Positions 32,417 through 43,900 of a stretch of DNA of 47,607 nt are shown here, in pieces. Under the pieces are notes generated by a model. That model ran no database searches. It saw only the letters and a program-made list of their open reading frames with translations, and was not told the DNA's origin. The stretch is from Gnetum montanum (taxonomy: Eukaryota; Streptophyta; Gnetopsida; Gnetales; Gnetaceae): assembly GCA_015680685.1 (NCBI GenBank), contig MNCI01008651.1:1182294-1229900 (forward strand), in the 5' to 3' direction. The position numbers and the translations under genes are program-made. The stretch's first letter is position 1; each line of letters starts with the position of its first letter.

Positions 32417-33238
32417 TGATGAGCAGTGAGGTACCCCTATGCCCAACCATACGAATAATAAGCATTCATGCATGATCTAGTTGAATTCCACAGACCTTAA
32501 GTTTTTAAGTACACTAGTTCTAATTGGAATGATCATTGCCTTCTCAGTTCCACTTGTGACGTACAAGTATATGGTTAAGTGTAACTAAGGTATATGATTT
32601 TTATCATTTTGTATTTTATATGTTTTTAATAGGCTAAAACAAGAATAAAAGGTAGAGTAATGTATGATCTAATTCATCTATTGCCTAGCTATCCTAACAC
32701 AAGTACCCATTCCCACTTTCTAGACACATCCTAAACACGTATAGCACTACTAGGCTATCAAACATTGAGCATTTTTGGGTTACTAGGTGTTACACATATG
32801 CTCGAGGTGGTCGTGCTTGTGTTTATTAACAACTAGAAATTAGTTACTTAATTAAGCATTAAAGTGAAGTGTATGAAAATAAGTGCATGAATATTAAATG
32901 CATCAAAAAAACATTAATCTATTCTTATTTTTGTAAGGATGATCAAAAGGGTTCATTTTTATTCCCATTATACTGATGTGCTTAGGTACATCAGTGTTAA
33001 AACAAAGATTCGTACACACTTAGACTCTTGCTATGGGCACTTAGAAAATATTTTAACTCTAGAGAAAAAAAACTGGAAGAGCTTCGCTATCTATGACAAA
33101 AATTGATATCAAAATCATAAGCCCAAGCACTATATTTATAGGCTAGCATATACCCCATGATATCGAATATTTGATATCATGTATGGGGATCTAATATTGA
33201 GGCTCTAATATCAAAGCTAGTCAAAACATGATTCATCA
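32417..33238 (-). repeat. Element E 3' LTR
   Basis: 822 bp; plus strand TGATGAGCAGTGAGGTACCCC at the left end, and ...ATTCATCA at 33238 beside the polypurine tract AGTCATGGGGGTA (33239-33251, minus). Carries a GATATC-type U3 block (ATATCAAATATTCGATATCATG-like) and a TATAAATA box near 33139. Confidence 0.9.
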
Positions 33239-33589
33239 TACCCCCATGACTGAATGAAAACTTATCCTCAAGTGAAGAAGAGGAGGAACAAGTTTCTTAC
33301 AAAATATTGCAAAGGTATGGGATCATTGACTGACATAAAAATTGATTTAAATGGAACAAATAGACTCCTAAGTGCTCGAGTGTATAGATTACAATCTTTT
33401 AAAAAATTGCATGTTCATGGCAAAAGAAGAGAACACCTTGGACAAAATTGACATCAAACCTTTTGGTAGCTAAAGAGTGAGGAAGAAGATTCAAATGATC
33501 ATGAAGAGTCCTCATCACATGGTGTTTTTGCTACTTCATTTGTGAGGATAGTCCCACATCCAACTTGTGCCTTCCATCCCCACTTCCCA

Positions 33590-33649
33590 CTATAATCACA
33601 ACAAAATCACGGATTAGTGTGCAATGTGTAACATATAGCTTTGAAGTAC
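33590..33649 (-). other. Candidate mini-intron / splice acceptor in element E
   Basis: Minus strand: GATGAG then GTACTTC at 33649, CACTAATCC, then TTTTGTTGTGATTATAG ending 33590. Here the acceptor is followed by TGGGAAG and not an ATG. Otherwise the spacing matches B, C and F. Confidence 0.45.
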
Positions 33650-35195
33650 CTCATCTCGTCAATGGTTACACATGGCTAAGTTGTGATTATGGTAAATGGA
33701 TTTAGTTAATAGTGTTAATGGGAAAGTTGATAAAGAGGGTAAAATGGATAAGTGGTTCATTAAATTTGAAAAAGTTAAAAAGTTAGAAAATATTTAAAGA
33801 GAGTGTAAGAATTCACAATAATAAAAAAGAAAGTTCACTAAAATCTGTTGTGAAGATGTGCACAATTGGATGTCATTGATGGGGAACGCAAAAGGATTTG
33901 ATTGTGAGAATGTCTAAGGATAAAGAACCTAACTAACCTAACCAAAAGATATGCAAGTGGGTCCTCCCCAAAGTAGATGTAGGCCTTTTATGCCCTTGCA
34001 TAACTTCAAACTAAGGAGTTCGTGGACCCTATGGATGATTAATGATTATAGAAAGTTAAGTACAAAAAATCCAAAAGAAACTACCTAAGAATTTCGACAC
34101 ATCAAACTAAGACATCAAACAAGACCGTGAAATGGCAGTGAGGTGAGACATGAAAAGCATAGATGAATGAGAGAAAGAGTGGAATGAAGTTCCTAATTAA
34201 GGTTACATGAAGTCCCTTGTGAATTTTATGGTGAAATGACTTGATAGGATCCATCCTTAGTCTAGACCAAAATTAGCCACATTTAGTGACTTTGCATCAC
34301 CATTCTAAGACCAATCCACCCCCCCTGAGACACAAGAGTGCTTCCATAGAACAACCACCATTCCTCATTAGAGATGAAAGGAGAAGTAGGAAGTGAGGAA
34401 GAGCCTTAGTTAGAGGGGATCTTTAGGCATGGGTAACATGTCTTTCTAGTCCCATAACTAGTGCTTGTAGCCTATTTATTTAGTTTAAGGGGTATGCTTT
34501 GAATTCCAATTGTTTGTTTGTTTTATTTTTTGTATGAGAACCTTACCATGTAAGAACTTATTTAACTTCCTTTTATTTGTTGAGATGAAATGGTAAGAAA
34601 TCCATGAAAACACACATGCACCCAAGTACGCAAAAAGACACAAAAAGTACTGAATCCCCTTGAAGTCACACCTTATTCAAACTTTTGAATCCTTTCCAAT
34701 TCTAGAAACTATCAAAGTCACAAATTTGTTATAGTTTTGTTAATGAAAAAGGGACCGCATATTTCCAGAATAAGAACAATCATAGATTTTGTGGATGGGT
34801 GGATGTTGTGGACTCAATGCCTATTTTAGGAAAAAGATAACATTTCCTTGTTATTAGTAACAAAATTCAAAGCTAGAATCCAAACACCAACAATCAAATA
34901 ACAAAAGAGTATATACCATCATCAAGTAATGAATTACCATTGTGCCTAGCACTTATTAACAAGAAAAGTTAGAAAATCATACCAGAATAAAAGAAAATAT
35001 AAAAGAAAGTGTAAAATATTCAAGAAATAGCAAAATGTACTAACGATGTTGTAAAAAAAAAATAAGAAAAGATCAATAACATGAAAACAAGAAGATGTAA
35101 AATAAAGAATGTGCAAAACAAAAAGTTGTAAAACAAAATGTGTAAAACAAAAAGGGTGAAAAATTGAGAAGCTACTTATATAGTTAACATAGATG
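33650..35195 (-). other. Element E non-coding spacer
   Basis: Aligns in blocks with the spacers of C (14100-14230, 16080-16560) and B. No supported reading frame. Confidence 0.6.
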
Positions 35196-35214
35196 GCCAT
35201 CTCCCCCACGATTA

Positions 35215-36600
35215 AGTTTAAAGGAGAAGATCCAAAATATTGAGCATGGTTGTCCATCCGATGAGGTGTTGGTTCTATTTGCTAGCTTATGCTTGTGGAA
35301 AGGTTTGACTTGTATGTTGACTTGTTGTTTCTTGTCTAGGCTCTCAAGTTTGTAGATCATCATGGCCCCAAAAGAAAAAGTTTCATAAATTATATAAGGT
35401 CCTTTCCATAATGTTTGGAAATTAGTTTGTTGAAGTATGTATGTGGGGCTCTAGTAGAGAACCTTGTTTTCTAATTGAAGTTTGGCTTTTTTGATTTTAA
35501 GGTCATGGCACTTTTTGTTGTATGCCTTGTGCAACTTGTTGGATGAGAGGGCCACCAATCGATTTTTGTCAAGCAAGTTGAGATTTATTAGTCTATATTT
35601 TTGTTCTAGACTCATGTCAAGATCAAGGTCATAGGTTGTTAAAAGTGTATGGAGCTTAGATTGAATGAGAAGTGTTGGTAATTTTCTATACACAAGCTCT
35701 AGAAAGTTTCTATGTTGAGTGGTAGGCACAAAGGGCATCATTGAGTTTTATGCTCTAGTATTTCCTATATTTGCTAATAGTTCTTGTTAGAATCCTTGTG
35801 ATTTCCCTACTATGAACCTTAGCTTGGGGATGGTAGGGTGTTATGAGTTTATGTTCAAGCCCCAGGTGTTGTATGAGCTTTCGAAAGGTAGTATTTGTAA
35901 AGTGAGTTCCATTATTAGCAATTCATGCATGTGGCACAAACCTATTTACAACACTTTATTGTCAAAACTAAGCAACAGTAGAAGATGTATAGTTGGTGAT
36001 GGCTACTGCTTCTACCCATTTCATACAATAGTCAATAGTGACTATGATGTACACCTTTCCATTTGACATGGGTGTGATGAAACCCATAAAATCAATGTCC
36101 TAGATGTTGAAGCATTCTAGTGGTTAAATGCATTATTGAGGTTCCTCCATTTGAGTAGTCATTCTACCATCTCATTGGTAGCATTCACAAGAGTGAACAT
36201 ATTGATGAGCATCCCTAAAAAATTTTCGCCAATAGTACCCTGCCATCAGGATCTTAATGGCCATGCATCTCCCAGCATAGTGGCCCCCATAAGAACCTTC
36301 ATGAGCATCTTGGAGAATGCATAGTTGGTCAACATCAGGGACATACCAATGAACCAAGCCATCAACGCACACCTTGTAGAGGTGTCCGTTGATCTCTATG
36401 AAGCATTTTACCTAGTGAAAAAACTATTATTTCTTTTGGTGGTCCAACCCTTGTGGCATCTCTTGGGTGAGATGATAAGTGAGAATGCCATCATACCAAT
36501 TAGGCTCATTGGGTAATTATTCAGTTATAACCTCAACAAAGAAGAGTTTATTAGGAAACATATCAGATATAAGAGTTCTTTTCAAAATATTAGTTGTACT
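35215..36600 (-). pseudogene. Element E integrase (partial)
   Basis: Zinc-binding domain at 36372-36172 reads AHEGSYGGHYAGRCMAIKIL, then DAHQYVHSCECYQ. The core at about 36120-35800 is broken by stops, with traces of the WGIDFM and HPKL..-type motifs. The C-terminal part (35741-35451) is open and contains LVYRKLPTL, NKLHKAYNKKCHDL and QLENKVLY. Only one copy of the region that is duplicated in C is present. It ends at the internal polypurine-like tract (35213-35196). Confidence 0.75.
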
Positions 36601-36609
36601 TATTCCACT

Positions 36610-37018
36610 TGATGATAGAAATAATAAAAGAGCAATAAATGATAAACATTAACTAAGAAAAATAGTAAGTATTTAAGTAATTAACAATAATAAAGCTAAG
36701 TGGATGTTGCAATGATGAAAGTAATCTTGATCTTTATTATAGAACATGTAACATGTTTAAGTACGTCACATTTGAATAAGGATGTCATATAATCACTTAA
36801 CATCACACTGTGGGCAAGCACTGGAAATAAACTAACACCTATCTATTCCTTTCTGTATGTCTAAATCTATTTATCTAAATCATGTACCCAAGTGTTATAT
36901 TTATAGGCTAGCATGGATGAGGTGATATCGGACCCCCAACATCAGTGGTTGTGTCGTGATATCAAATACTCGATAATGCAACTCTGATATCAGAGCCCTA
37001 CCAAAATGTGACTTATCA
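36610..37018 (-). repeat. Element E 5' LTR remnant (U3 and R part)
   Basis: Minus strand starts TGATAAGTCACATTTTGG, close to the start of the 3' LTR (TGATGAATCATGTTTTG). It contains GATATCAGAG, GATATCACGAC and GATATCACCTC units, then TATAAATATAAC near 36905, and fades near 36610. The U5 half is deleted. Confidence 0.75.
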
Positions 37019-38040
37019 CTTATCTACTAGAGAGCCTTAGAATTTTCTTTTTTAGAGGTTTGTTCAAATGGGTAAGCCTAGAGGTAGTGGTTACTGCAGA
37101 GATACTCATTTTTTTAATTAGATCCTTTTTCCAAAAGGAATTACTATGTTAGTTTCTATTGTCATGAAGCATATTTGGAAGGCTTAAAGTTTTATCAGTG
37201 ATTTTTGAAACTTCAATAATATTACTATTTCTACCTCTATACTTAATAAGTTTTCTCCTTGATGGGTTCTAATTGGCTATTAAGCATCCACACCTTTGTA
37301 GTACATGGCATAAGCTTAGCATTTTCTCCCTTTTAGCTCTTCACATGCATAATCACTAGATTACTTGATTTGAGTATCAAAGTCTCTATGACATTAGTGT
37401 TTCTAAAAAGTCTTCATTTTTTGATCTATTAGATAATTTGGATAGAAATGTAGCTATTCAAGATTCTCATAATGGGTTTCTTAATTTTTCTTGGATTAAT
37501 GGCCATCATGTCTTTCCATATCGATTCAAGATTGTGTATACTATTATTAGTTTTAATACTAATATTTGGCCAAGATCCAATTATCTTCAGAAGATTAATC
37601 ATAATGTGCAGTTATGCAAGTAGTGAATTAAAAAGATATGGAATTCCACTCATCCTTTAAAAAACTTAGACATTTTCTGTAGTAATTAATTCATTAAGGT
37701 TTTTATATTGGTATTCAATGCTATCATTTGAGTTTTCATGACCCAAGATGTCCTATTTATAACATTAAAGATACATTCATCCATTATTGTTTTACTTATT
37801 CCCTTGCTCATAACTCTTGGACTTGGTGTAGGAGGTATTTACATAGTGTTTAGCCAAGATCAGATGATGTTTTATTTGGTGACACTACTCAAATTCAAGG
37901 ATTTCTACTTCATAGTTGACATTGCTTTCATCCTCTTATTCTCTATGCAATCTAGAATTTTTGATGTAATGTGTTTTTTCATAGAGATTCTCCAAGTCAA
38001 TTTCTTCCTTTGTTATTTAAAGGTGACATCATTCAATAAC
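37019..38040 (+). pseudogene. LINE ORF2 C-terminal region (zf-RVT-like)
   Basis: After element E the + strand reads FPKGITMLVSIVMKHIWKA (37130s), comparable to the segment just after the RT core in plant LINEs, and later IKKIWNS..HPLK (about 37630) and HDPRCPIYNIKDTFIHYCF then AHNSWTWC (37737-37845). The last resembles the zinc-binding zf-RVT domain (CPxC, then H and C, then W) with the second Cys changed to Tyr. Frames shift between these parts. The RT catalytic core is missing upstream. Confidence 0.6.
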
Positions 38041-38335
38041 TAATGCTTTAGCTGAATTTATAATTATTTCTCCTTGTAGTTTTCTTTTGTATTAACAAGA
38101 AGCCTTTAGTAGAAAGGGAAAACCCATTTGGGTGCTTCTAAACGAGAGTAAGGTCTAATCCTTTTCCTACCCCAAAGGGGAGGTTTTTTAGGACTGATGC
38201 AAGGATGAAAACCTAAAAAAGCATCTCCAAAACCATTGGGCCTTTCCTTTTTATTAATTTTAAGTTTATGCTTTACTTCAATGCTTTTGTACTCTAAATA
38301 TGATTTTTAAATATGTTTTTTTTTTGGGGTTTGAC
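38041..38335 (+). other. Probable LINE 3' end
   Basis: Follows the ORF2 remnant; contains a short G-rich, non-AT segment (CCCATTTGGG, CCCAAAGGGGAGG) and then AT-rich sequence. No poly(A) tail or target duplication can be assigned. Confidence 0.3.
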
Positions 38336-38402
38336 ACCCCCCATAACTTAAAGCTTTTAAATAAAGAGCCTTACAACTAAGATAATACCTTATCATTCAA
38401 AA
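38336..38402 (-). mobile_element. SINE fragment (tRNA-like head)
   Basis: Minus-strand TATTATCTTAGTTGTAAGGCTC followed by AGCTTTAAGTTATG; a decayed version of the head seen in the copies at 39-41 kb. Confidence 0.4.
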
Positions 38403-38539
38403 TATTCTTGGATCATCTTGTATTTGTAACAAAACATAATAATAACTAAATAATAGTGATTTGAGATAAGAAAACTCATAGCACAACCCCTACTCATAGA
38501 GTAACGTAGATATCTCTCATTGTAAGAATGTCCCCATAA

Positions 38540-38614
38540 ATGTTATGGGTTTGATTTTAGTGGGCAATGATAAGTTATAAAGTTATATTTTGATCATATG
38601 TATTGGGGATAAAT
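38540..38614 (+). mobile_element. SINE fragment (B box and body)
   Basis: GTTATGGGTTTGATTTTAG, then TGGGCAATGATAAGTTATAAAG, matching the B-box-to-body part of the SINE family in + orientation. Confidence 0.55.
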
Positions 38615-38734
38615 ATTATTTAAGAAAAATTTTCAAGTTCTAGCACCTCCACTTCAAGTAAGGTAGATGTAACCTACTATAAGAGTTTCTTAAAGAGCAT
38701 TCTACCATAAGAAAATTCTATTACTATAACATTT

Positions 38735-38812
38735 GTAAGCAGAGGGAAGTATCAAGCCCACAACCTCCTTTTGAGAAGTGAGTGTCCTAAGCACTATAAC
38801 ACAAGTACCAAT
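38735..38812 (-). mobile_element. tRNA-like SINE head, different subfamily
   Basis: Minus strand has TTATAGTGCTTAGGACAC then CTTTTGAGAAG-complement and GTTGTGGGCTTGATACTTCC: A-box- and B-box-like spacing of a tRNA gene but a sequence different from the main family here. Confidence 0.4.
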
Positions 38813-39035
38813 AACATTTGGTTATTAAACTATTTTTTTTAGAAAGATTGACAATTATTTGATATTAGGCCAAGGGGTAGCAAAATTGGAAGATGTTTGA
38901 ACCCTAAAATCATCATCATCATCCTAGCTTTGTCCCAACAAAATGGCTTTAAGTACATGAGTTATTTTTTCACCATTTGCTTCTATGAAGAGCTAGATCT
39001 TTGTTTATTTGAAATTTTTTAAAATCATCTTGAAA

Positions 39036-39165
39036 TCTTGAAATACTTGTAATATAGATATACCCTAAGATAAATAACTCAACATTGTCCACCAAAATCA
39101 AACCCATGACTTGGAGCTTTCAAATCAAGATTCTTACCACTAGGTTAATACCTCATTGTTAAATA
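39036..39165 (-). mobile_element. SINE copy
   Basis: Minus strand: AACAATGAGGTATTAACCTAG with TGGTAAGAA (A box), CTTGATTTGAAAGCTCCAAG, GGGTTTGATTTTGGTGG (B box), CAATGTTGAGTTATTTATC and a tail toward 39036. Confidence 0.7.
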
Positions 39166-39910
39166 GGAGCTAGAAGATTATAAGTACCTCCACGACATAT
39201 AGCCAAGATTGGCCTAACTGCTATGTCACAGGTGCTAATAATAGTTGGTTATTAAACTATTTATCTTAGCAAGTACAATCAATTAAAACCAAAAAATAAT
39301 TAAAATATAGGTACATCCAAAGGTATACAGGTCAATTAGAAATTTATAACTGTCATGTACCCTTTTCCAAATGATGCTGTTGCATAATAAAGATGGTGCC
39401 TCTTCATAACAAATACTATTGTTATCATAAAAAGACTTGAAACATATAGTTGTAATTGAGATTCGAAAGGGTGTATTGTAATAATGGACATGTCTTGTGA
39501 GGTAACCTTTGGGGGTTTGACCTAAGGCATTTATACATGCTCTTAGAGGTCATGCTAGCATGGAGTGGTAGAGTTGGTACAAGTGAGTCATAGGAGCTAG
39601 ATGAAGCAGGACAAGAAGTGGATTGGCTATCCCTTTTGGCCAAGTTATAGGCCTGACCGTGGTGGCAGAGCTAGATTGCCTTTAAGGGATGGATGCCAAA
39701 GGAAGAAAACCCCAATGAACATGCTCAAAGCATGATCCAGATACTCCATTTCATATCAATAAAACATTCTTTTCTCTCTCTTTCTGCACTTTCTCTGTTA
39801 TTTCTTTTATGCATAATGTTGAATGTTAGATACATTTGACATTTGCCATATTTTCTTCTTACACATAATGTCTAATATAATCTATATTTGACATTTTCCA
39901 TGACAATTAG

Positions 39911-40013
39911 GAATGAAATGTCATAATAACTTAGCATTTTCCACTGGAATCAAACCCATGACTTGGAGGTTTCAAATCAAAAGTCTTATCACTAGGATAA
40001 CACCTCATTGTTA
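39911..40013 (-). mobile_element. SINE copy
   Basis: Minus strand has the best B box, GGGTTTGATTCCAGTGG (39958-39943), close to the tRNA consensus GGTTCGAxTCC after CpG decay, with A-box-like GTTATCCTAGTGATAAGAC upstream. Confidence 0.7.
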
Positions 40014-40063
40014 AACCAAAACTAAATTAGGAGGAAGGGGAGGAGAGGAAGTGGGGGGAGGAG

Positions 40064-40215
40064 GTGTTGGAACCCTGAAATAATTGTAATATTGGTACAC
40101 CTCAAGATATATTGTCCAAATAGAAATTTATAACTTAACATTACCCATGATAATTGAACCCATGACTTGAAACTCTCAAATCAAAAGTCTTATCATTAGG
40201 CTAATACATCATTTT
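40064..40215 (-). mobile_element. SINE copy, near full length
   Basis: Minus strand runs from the tRNA-like head (TTAGCCTAATGATAAGAC) through GGGTTCAATTATC, TGGGTAATGTTAAGTTATA and CTATTTGGACAATATATC to the tail CAATTATTTCAGGGTTCCAA at 40064. Total about 150 bp. The tail also ends the copy at 2511. Confidence 0.7.
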
Positions 40216-40275
40216 ATAAATCAATACTAGATGCTTAGATGTACTGCCAAGACATATAGCCAAACTCAATAGTAC

Positions 40276-40350
40276 TGAATAAAATTAAACTTATAGCTTA
40301 AGATTACCAAATCAAGAGTATTCCTACTAGGCTAACATTTCATTATTCAA
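40276..40350 (-). mobile_element. SINE fragment
   Basis: Minus strand AATGAAATGTTAGCCTAGTA then GGAATACTCTTGATTTGG, the head of the same family, truncated in the body. Confidence 0.6.
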
Positions 40351-40724
40351 TATTATAATTTTTATACATATATCTTTATTTTCAATACTAGAATTCATTA
40401 ACTTTTATTAAACTAAATTTTTACCTACATCCTCTAAGAACATATTTGGGTCTATTAGTTGATGATAAGTGGTTCAACTAGTTAACTCATTGCCTCATTA
40501 AACAAGAGGTTACCAATTGGAGTCACACATCAAGCATTGCTATACTTCTATATAATTATTCTAAAGTATCATATTCCACCTTGGATGTATTAGACCATAG
40601 TAGTTTAGAATTAGTCTTATAGAATATTTTCCCCATAACTAAGCTAATAATTCATTGTAAATATCATCTCAATGATATAAGGGAGAAGTTCATTAATTTT
40701 CCTCATTTATTTTACTAGCTATCT

Positions 40725-40957
40725 ATTAGTAGTAGGGTGAGACTCTTGATTTGGAAACTCCAACTTATGGATTTAATTTTTTGGGGTTTGGTGGGAGAGG
40801 GGGATGTGGGATGGCTTGAACTAATTGTAATATATGTAAGCCCTAAGATATATAGTCTAATTAGAACTTTATAACTTAGAATTATCCACAAAAATCAAAC
40901 TATGACTTGGAGCTATGAAATTAGAAGTGTTACCACTAGGCTAATACCTCATTATTA
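40725..40957. mobile_element. Two SINE copies in inverted orientation
   Basis: A head in + orientation (about 40725-40790, GACTCTTGATTTGGAAACTCC then GGATTTAATTTTTTGG) lies next to a near full-length minus copy (40957-40801: TAGCCTAGTGGTAACAC, CAAGTCATAGTTTGATTTT, TCTAATTAGACTATATATC and a tail TTAGTTCAAGCCATCCC). Confidence 0.6.
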
Positions 40958-43900
40958 TGAATTTTATCTTGATAGGAAATACTAAATTATAAAGTTCTAA
41001 GGGTAAATATTGTTAAAAAAAATCCTTTAGATTTCATAATCTAGAACAAATCCCCCTTCCTTCCTCCCCCACCTCCTCTTCCTTTAAAATTTTTTTATAA
41101 GCTTCTTAGATATTAAATAATTTTGGATTTGAGACTACTTAAGGTATGGAATGAAAGAACTTCTATGTATTGACCACTTGAACATATATCTTGTTAATTT
41201 TCAACAATAGTTGATTTGGATTTAAGAATAGGACATAGGACAAGGATTATTTTTAATGATTTTTCAAAACTATAATACGTCTAGAAAACATCCTTTTAAT
41301 AGTTAATTATTCATGAATGAAATTTTTTCAATCATCCACTTATTCTTAAAAATTTACAATTTATTATAATGCTTTACTTACCACTTGTGCACTTATCTAT
41401 TAGAGTGTACTTAGCAACTCATAATTTTATAATGCCTTATTTTCTAATGTTAATAATAATGGTCACAACACTATAATCGTAAATGAAGTGCACTTTAGTC
41501 ACACTTGACATACCTTCAACTTTGGTATTATTTTGGATTATATTCTTCTACTTCCTATATTCATGAAAATATGATTTCTTCAAAATTTCAAGTTAATTTG
41601 ATTTCTCTAGAAGTATCATTACCCTATTAAGGATTCTAAATTAGTCCTAAGTTTTTCTTATTGATGTTGAAATTTATGTTTCTTTTATTAATGTAGAGAT
41701 TTATGTTGATTCTTAGAATGAGGATTTCTAAGCTAGTGAGAAAAAATTTATAATGCCTTCTTTTAGTAATGTCGATGCAATGAAGATTCTTGATTTTTAT
41801 TCTTCTTAACAATATGTATAAGTTACTAGTTATTGATATTACATCATAATATGTGATCATTCAAAATTTTGGTTACCTGCCATGCAATTGAAGTTTCGCT
41901 TCATGATGTAATGGAAAAACATAACATTCAAGTCATCCATGCTATGTACTACTATTATTTTTCTTCTTCTTATTAATCTAGATCATGCTTCGATGGTCCA
42001 ACATTTGCTAGGTATAGGATCATTTATATAGAAGCATACAATGTTGATCATTCATTAGTAGACTTGAAATTTTGATGTCCAATATGAAAAATATATTAAA
42101 GTTCCATGTTTTATTAAACTATTTAATCTTTCATTTATTTTTTACAGAGCTAAGTAAAAAATTATTAGTATTCTTAATCCCATTAAATATATGAAATCTA
42201 TTTCTTCACCACATGATGCTTGTAGATATTTTTTGTTGAAATTAATATTTTTAACTATAAAAAGAGATTAACATTGCAAGTAGACAAGAATATTTATATT
42301 CAACTAATTACAAATTGTAATCTTTATAATTCTTACAACTTTGATTATCATGAAGAATATTTATTTAATGCTTATCCTTTTTTGCTCAATAAAAATGATG
42401 CTAAGGGAAAAAATGTGTTGAATTAAAGGATAAGAGAAAAACAATCTAAAGTTGAAGATATGAAAAATATAGTTAATTTTAATGGTAAGAATAATTAAAT
42501 TATAATAAAGAAACCATGAAATTAGAATCTTCTATGAATGTTTTTACTTGTAGTACAAGAAATATTAATTATTTTTGACATATAGCTCATAAGAAAAATT
42601 TGTCCTTATATGACAAGAGCAATGTTAACTCAATGATTAAAATGAATGTTGACAAGCATAATACAATTGATGGTATTGATTCTTAATCTATGGTTAACAT
42701 TAAGTGGACAAGTAATAATGATGTAGAATACATGTTATCATTTTCTTGTATTTTTCTAAATGTTCAAATTTAACTATAGCTTTCTATTGCTACCTCAAAT
42801 CATTTTTTATTTTAATTTCAAGCATGAATATTGAAAGTGAGGTAATTGTGGTTAGGATGGAGGCCTTTCTCACTCATAATAATCAGATATTCTCTCTTTG
42901 ATTTTCCAAAAATATCATTATACACATGAGTAGACATTCCTAAAATTAGAAAGTTTATTACATAGTAGATCCATTGTTACAAAAAATAAATGTGCTAGAT
43001 TCCATAGAAAGAAAAATCACAAATAAGCTTTTCCTACTTGAAGTTGAGCGGGATCTTTTACATGATCCTTTTGATGATTAAGCAGCCTCCATCTAAAACC
43101 CTAGGGAAGAATAAAACTAGATGGTAGTCCACTTGCCAGAGAAGCAAGGCCATGATTGTTTGCCAAATGGGAAGGAGCTACATCTTCATACAATAGTACC
43201 TTCATTGACCTATCACGTATCCTTGATCTTGATGATTGACAGATAGATTAACACATATGCATATGCATTTGACTAATCTTCCATGTTACATGGACTTACT
43301 ATGACTAGGACTACACCTTGAACATGCTCGTAGCAACATTGCATTATATGATATAAGATATGAAGGGTGAGGATGACATCATAGTGGTGAGGCATTATAT
43401 AAAAGAAACACAGTTGGATTTGAATGTACATATTTGAAAGTAAGATCCTTTTTCGAAGTAAGGAATAATCCAAAATTAATATGTAATGATAGGGGTAAGG
43501 AACAAAATAGGAAAATAGATAAAAAAATGCTACCAATACAACATATGAACCCACATGTCAAAGTGAGGTAGCCTCTTGATCATGTGCTACTTCAGCATCT
43601 CCACCTCCCTTAGGATCATTGACTTGCTGACTAAATGAGAAAGAATAGACTTGCCGAAAGCCTTCCTATGACTTAGTGACATTATGGGTAACCAAAAATG
43701 ATCTTTCATGACTAGGATTTAGGGGTCACCAATCCTTGTGATGTCGTAGTTGGGTGACACTCACTTGTCCAAGGTTGAAACTTGTTTCTTAAGTCATAGA
43801 GGTGAAGGAATGGATAGAAGTCTTCTTGATAAAGCTAAGATATCCTAGGAAGAATGCTTTACATTTAAAGCATATTTGTATGATACCCTCTCAAATCATG

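Larger units (their letters stand above)
32417..37018 (-). mobile_element. Element E: internally deleted Ty3/gypsy-type LTR retrotransposon
   Basis: Minus strand. 3' LTR at 32417-33238; spacer; integrase piece; then a deletion joins integrase (about 36600) to the R/U3 half of the 5' LTR (about 36610-37018). Gag, protease, RT, RNase H and the U5/primer site are lost. The 5' LTR starts TGATAAG at 37018. No perfect target duplication is seen (ATAAA on the left, CTTAT on the right), while both flanks read as LINE sequence. Confidence 0.8.
7690..38100 (+). mobile_element. Degraded LINE (L1-type), host of the nested LTR elements
   Basis: Three separated pieces on the + strand read as one plant L1-type LINE: ORF1 end with zinc-knuckle-like region (about 7770-8345), start and middle of the ORF2 endonuclease (about 8346-8512 continuing at 32166-32416), and the ORF2 C-terminal region (37019-38040). 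Between them sit elements C and E. The join across C is exact once one TTTAC copy is removed. The reverse transcriptase core is missing between 32416 and 37019. Both boundaries are approximate: the left lies where LINE homology fades near a short AT-rich repeat (7698-7758), the right before the SINE cluster. Confidence 0.65.

Noticed and set aside
32406-37023. CTTAT as a target duplication of element E
   Set aside because: CTTAT occurs at 32406-32410 and 37019-37023, but the left copy is six bases away from the LTR end (GATAAA intervenes), so it is probably chance.
39036-40957. tRNA genes
   Set aside because: The A- and B-box-like segments belong to repeated units with a shared non-tRNA body and tail, and they do not fold into an obvious cloverleaf.
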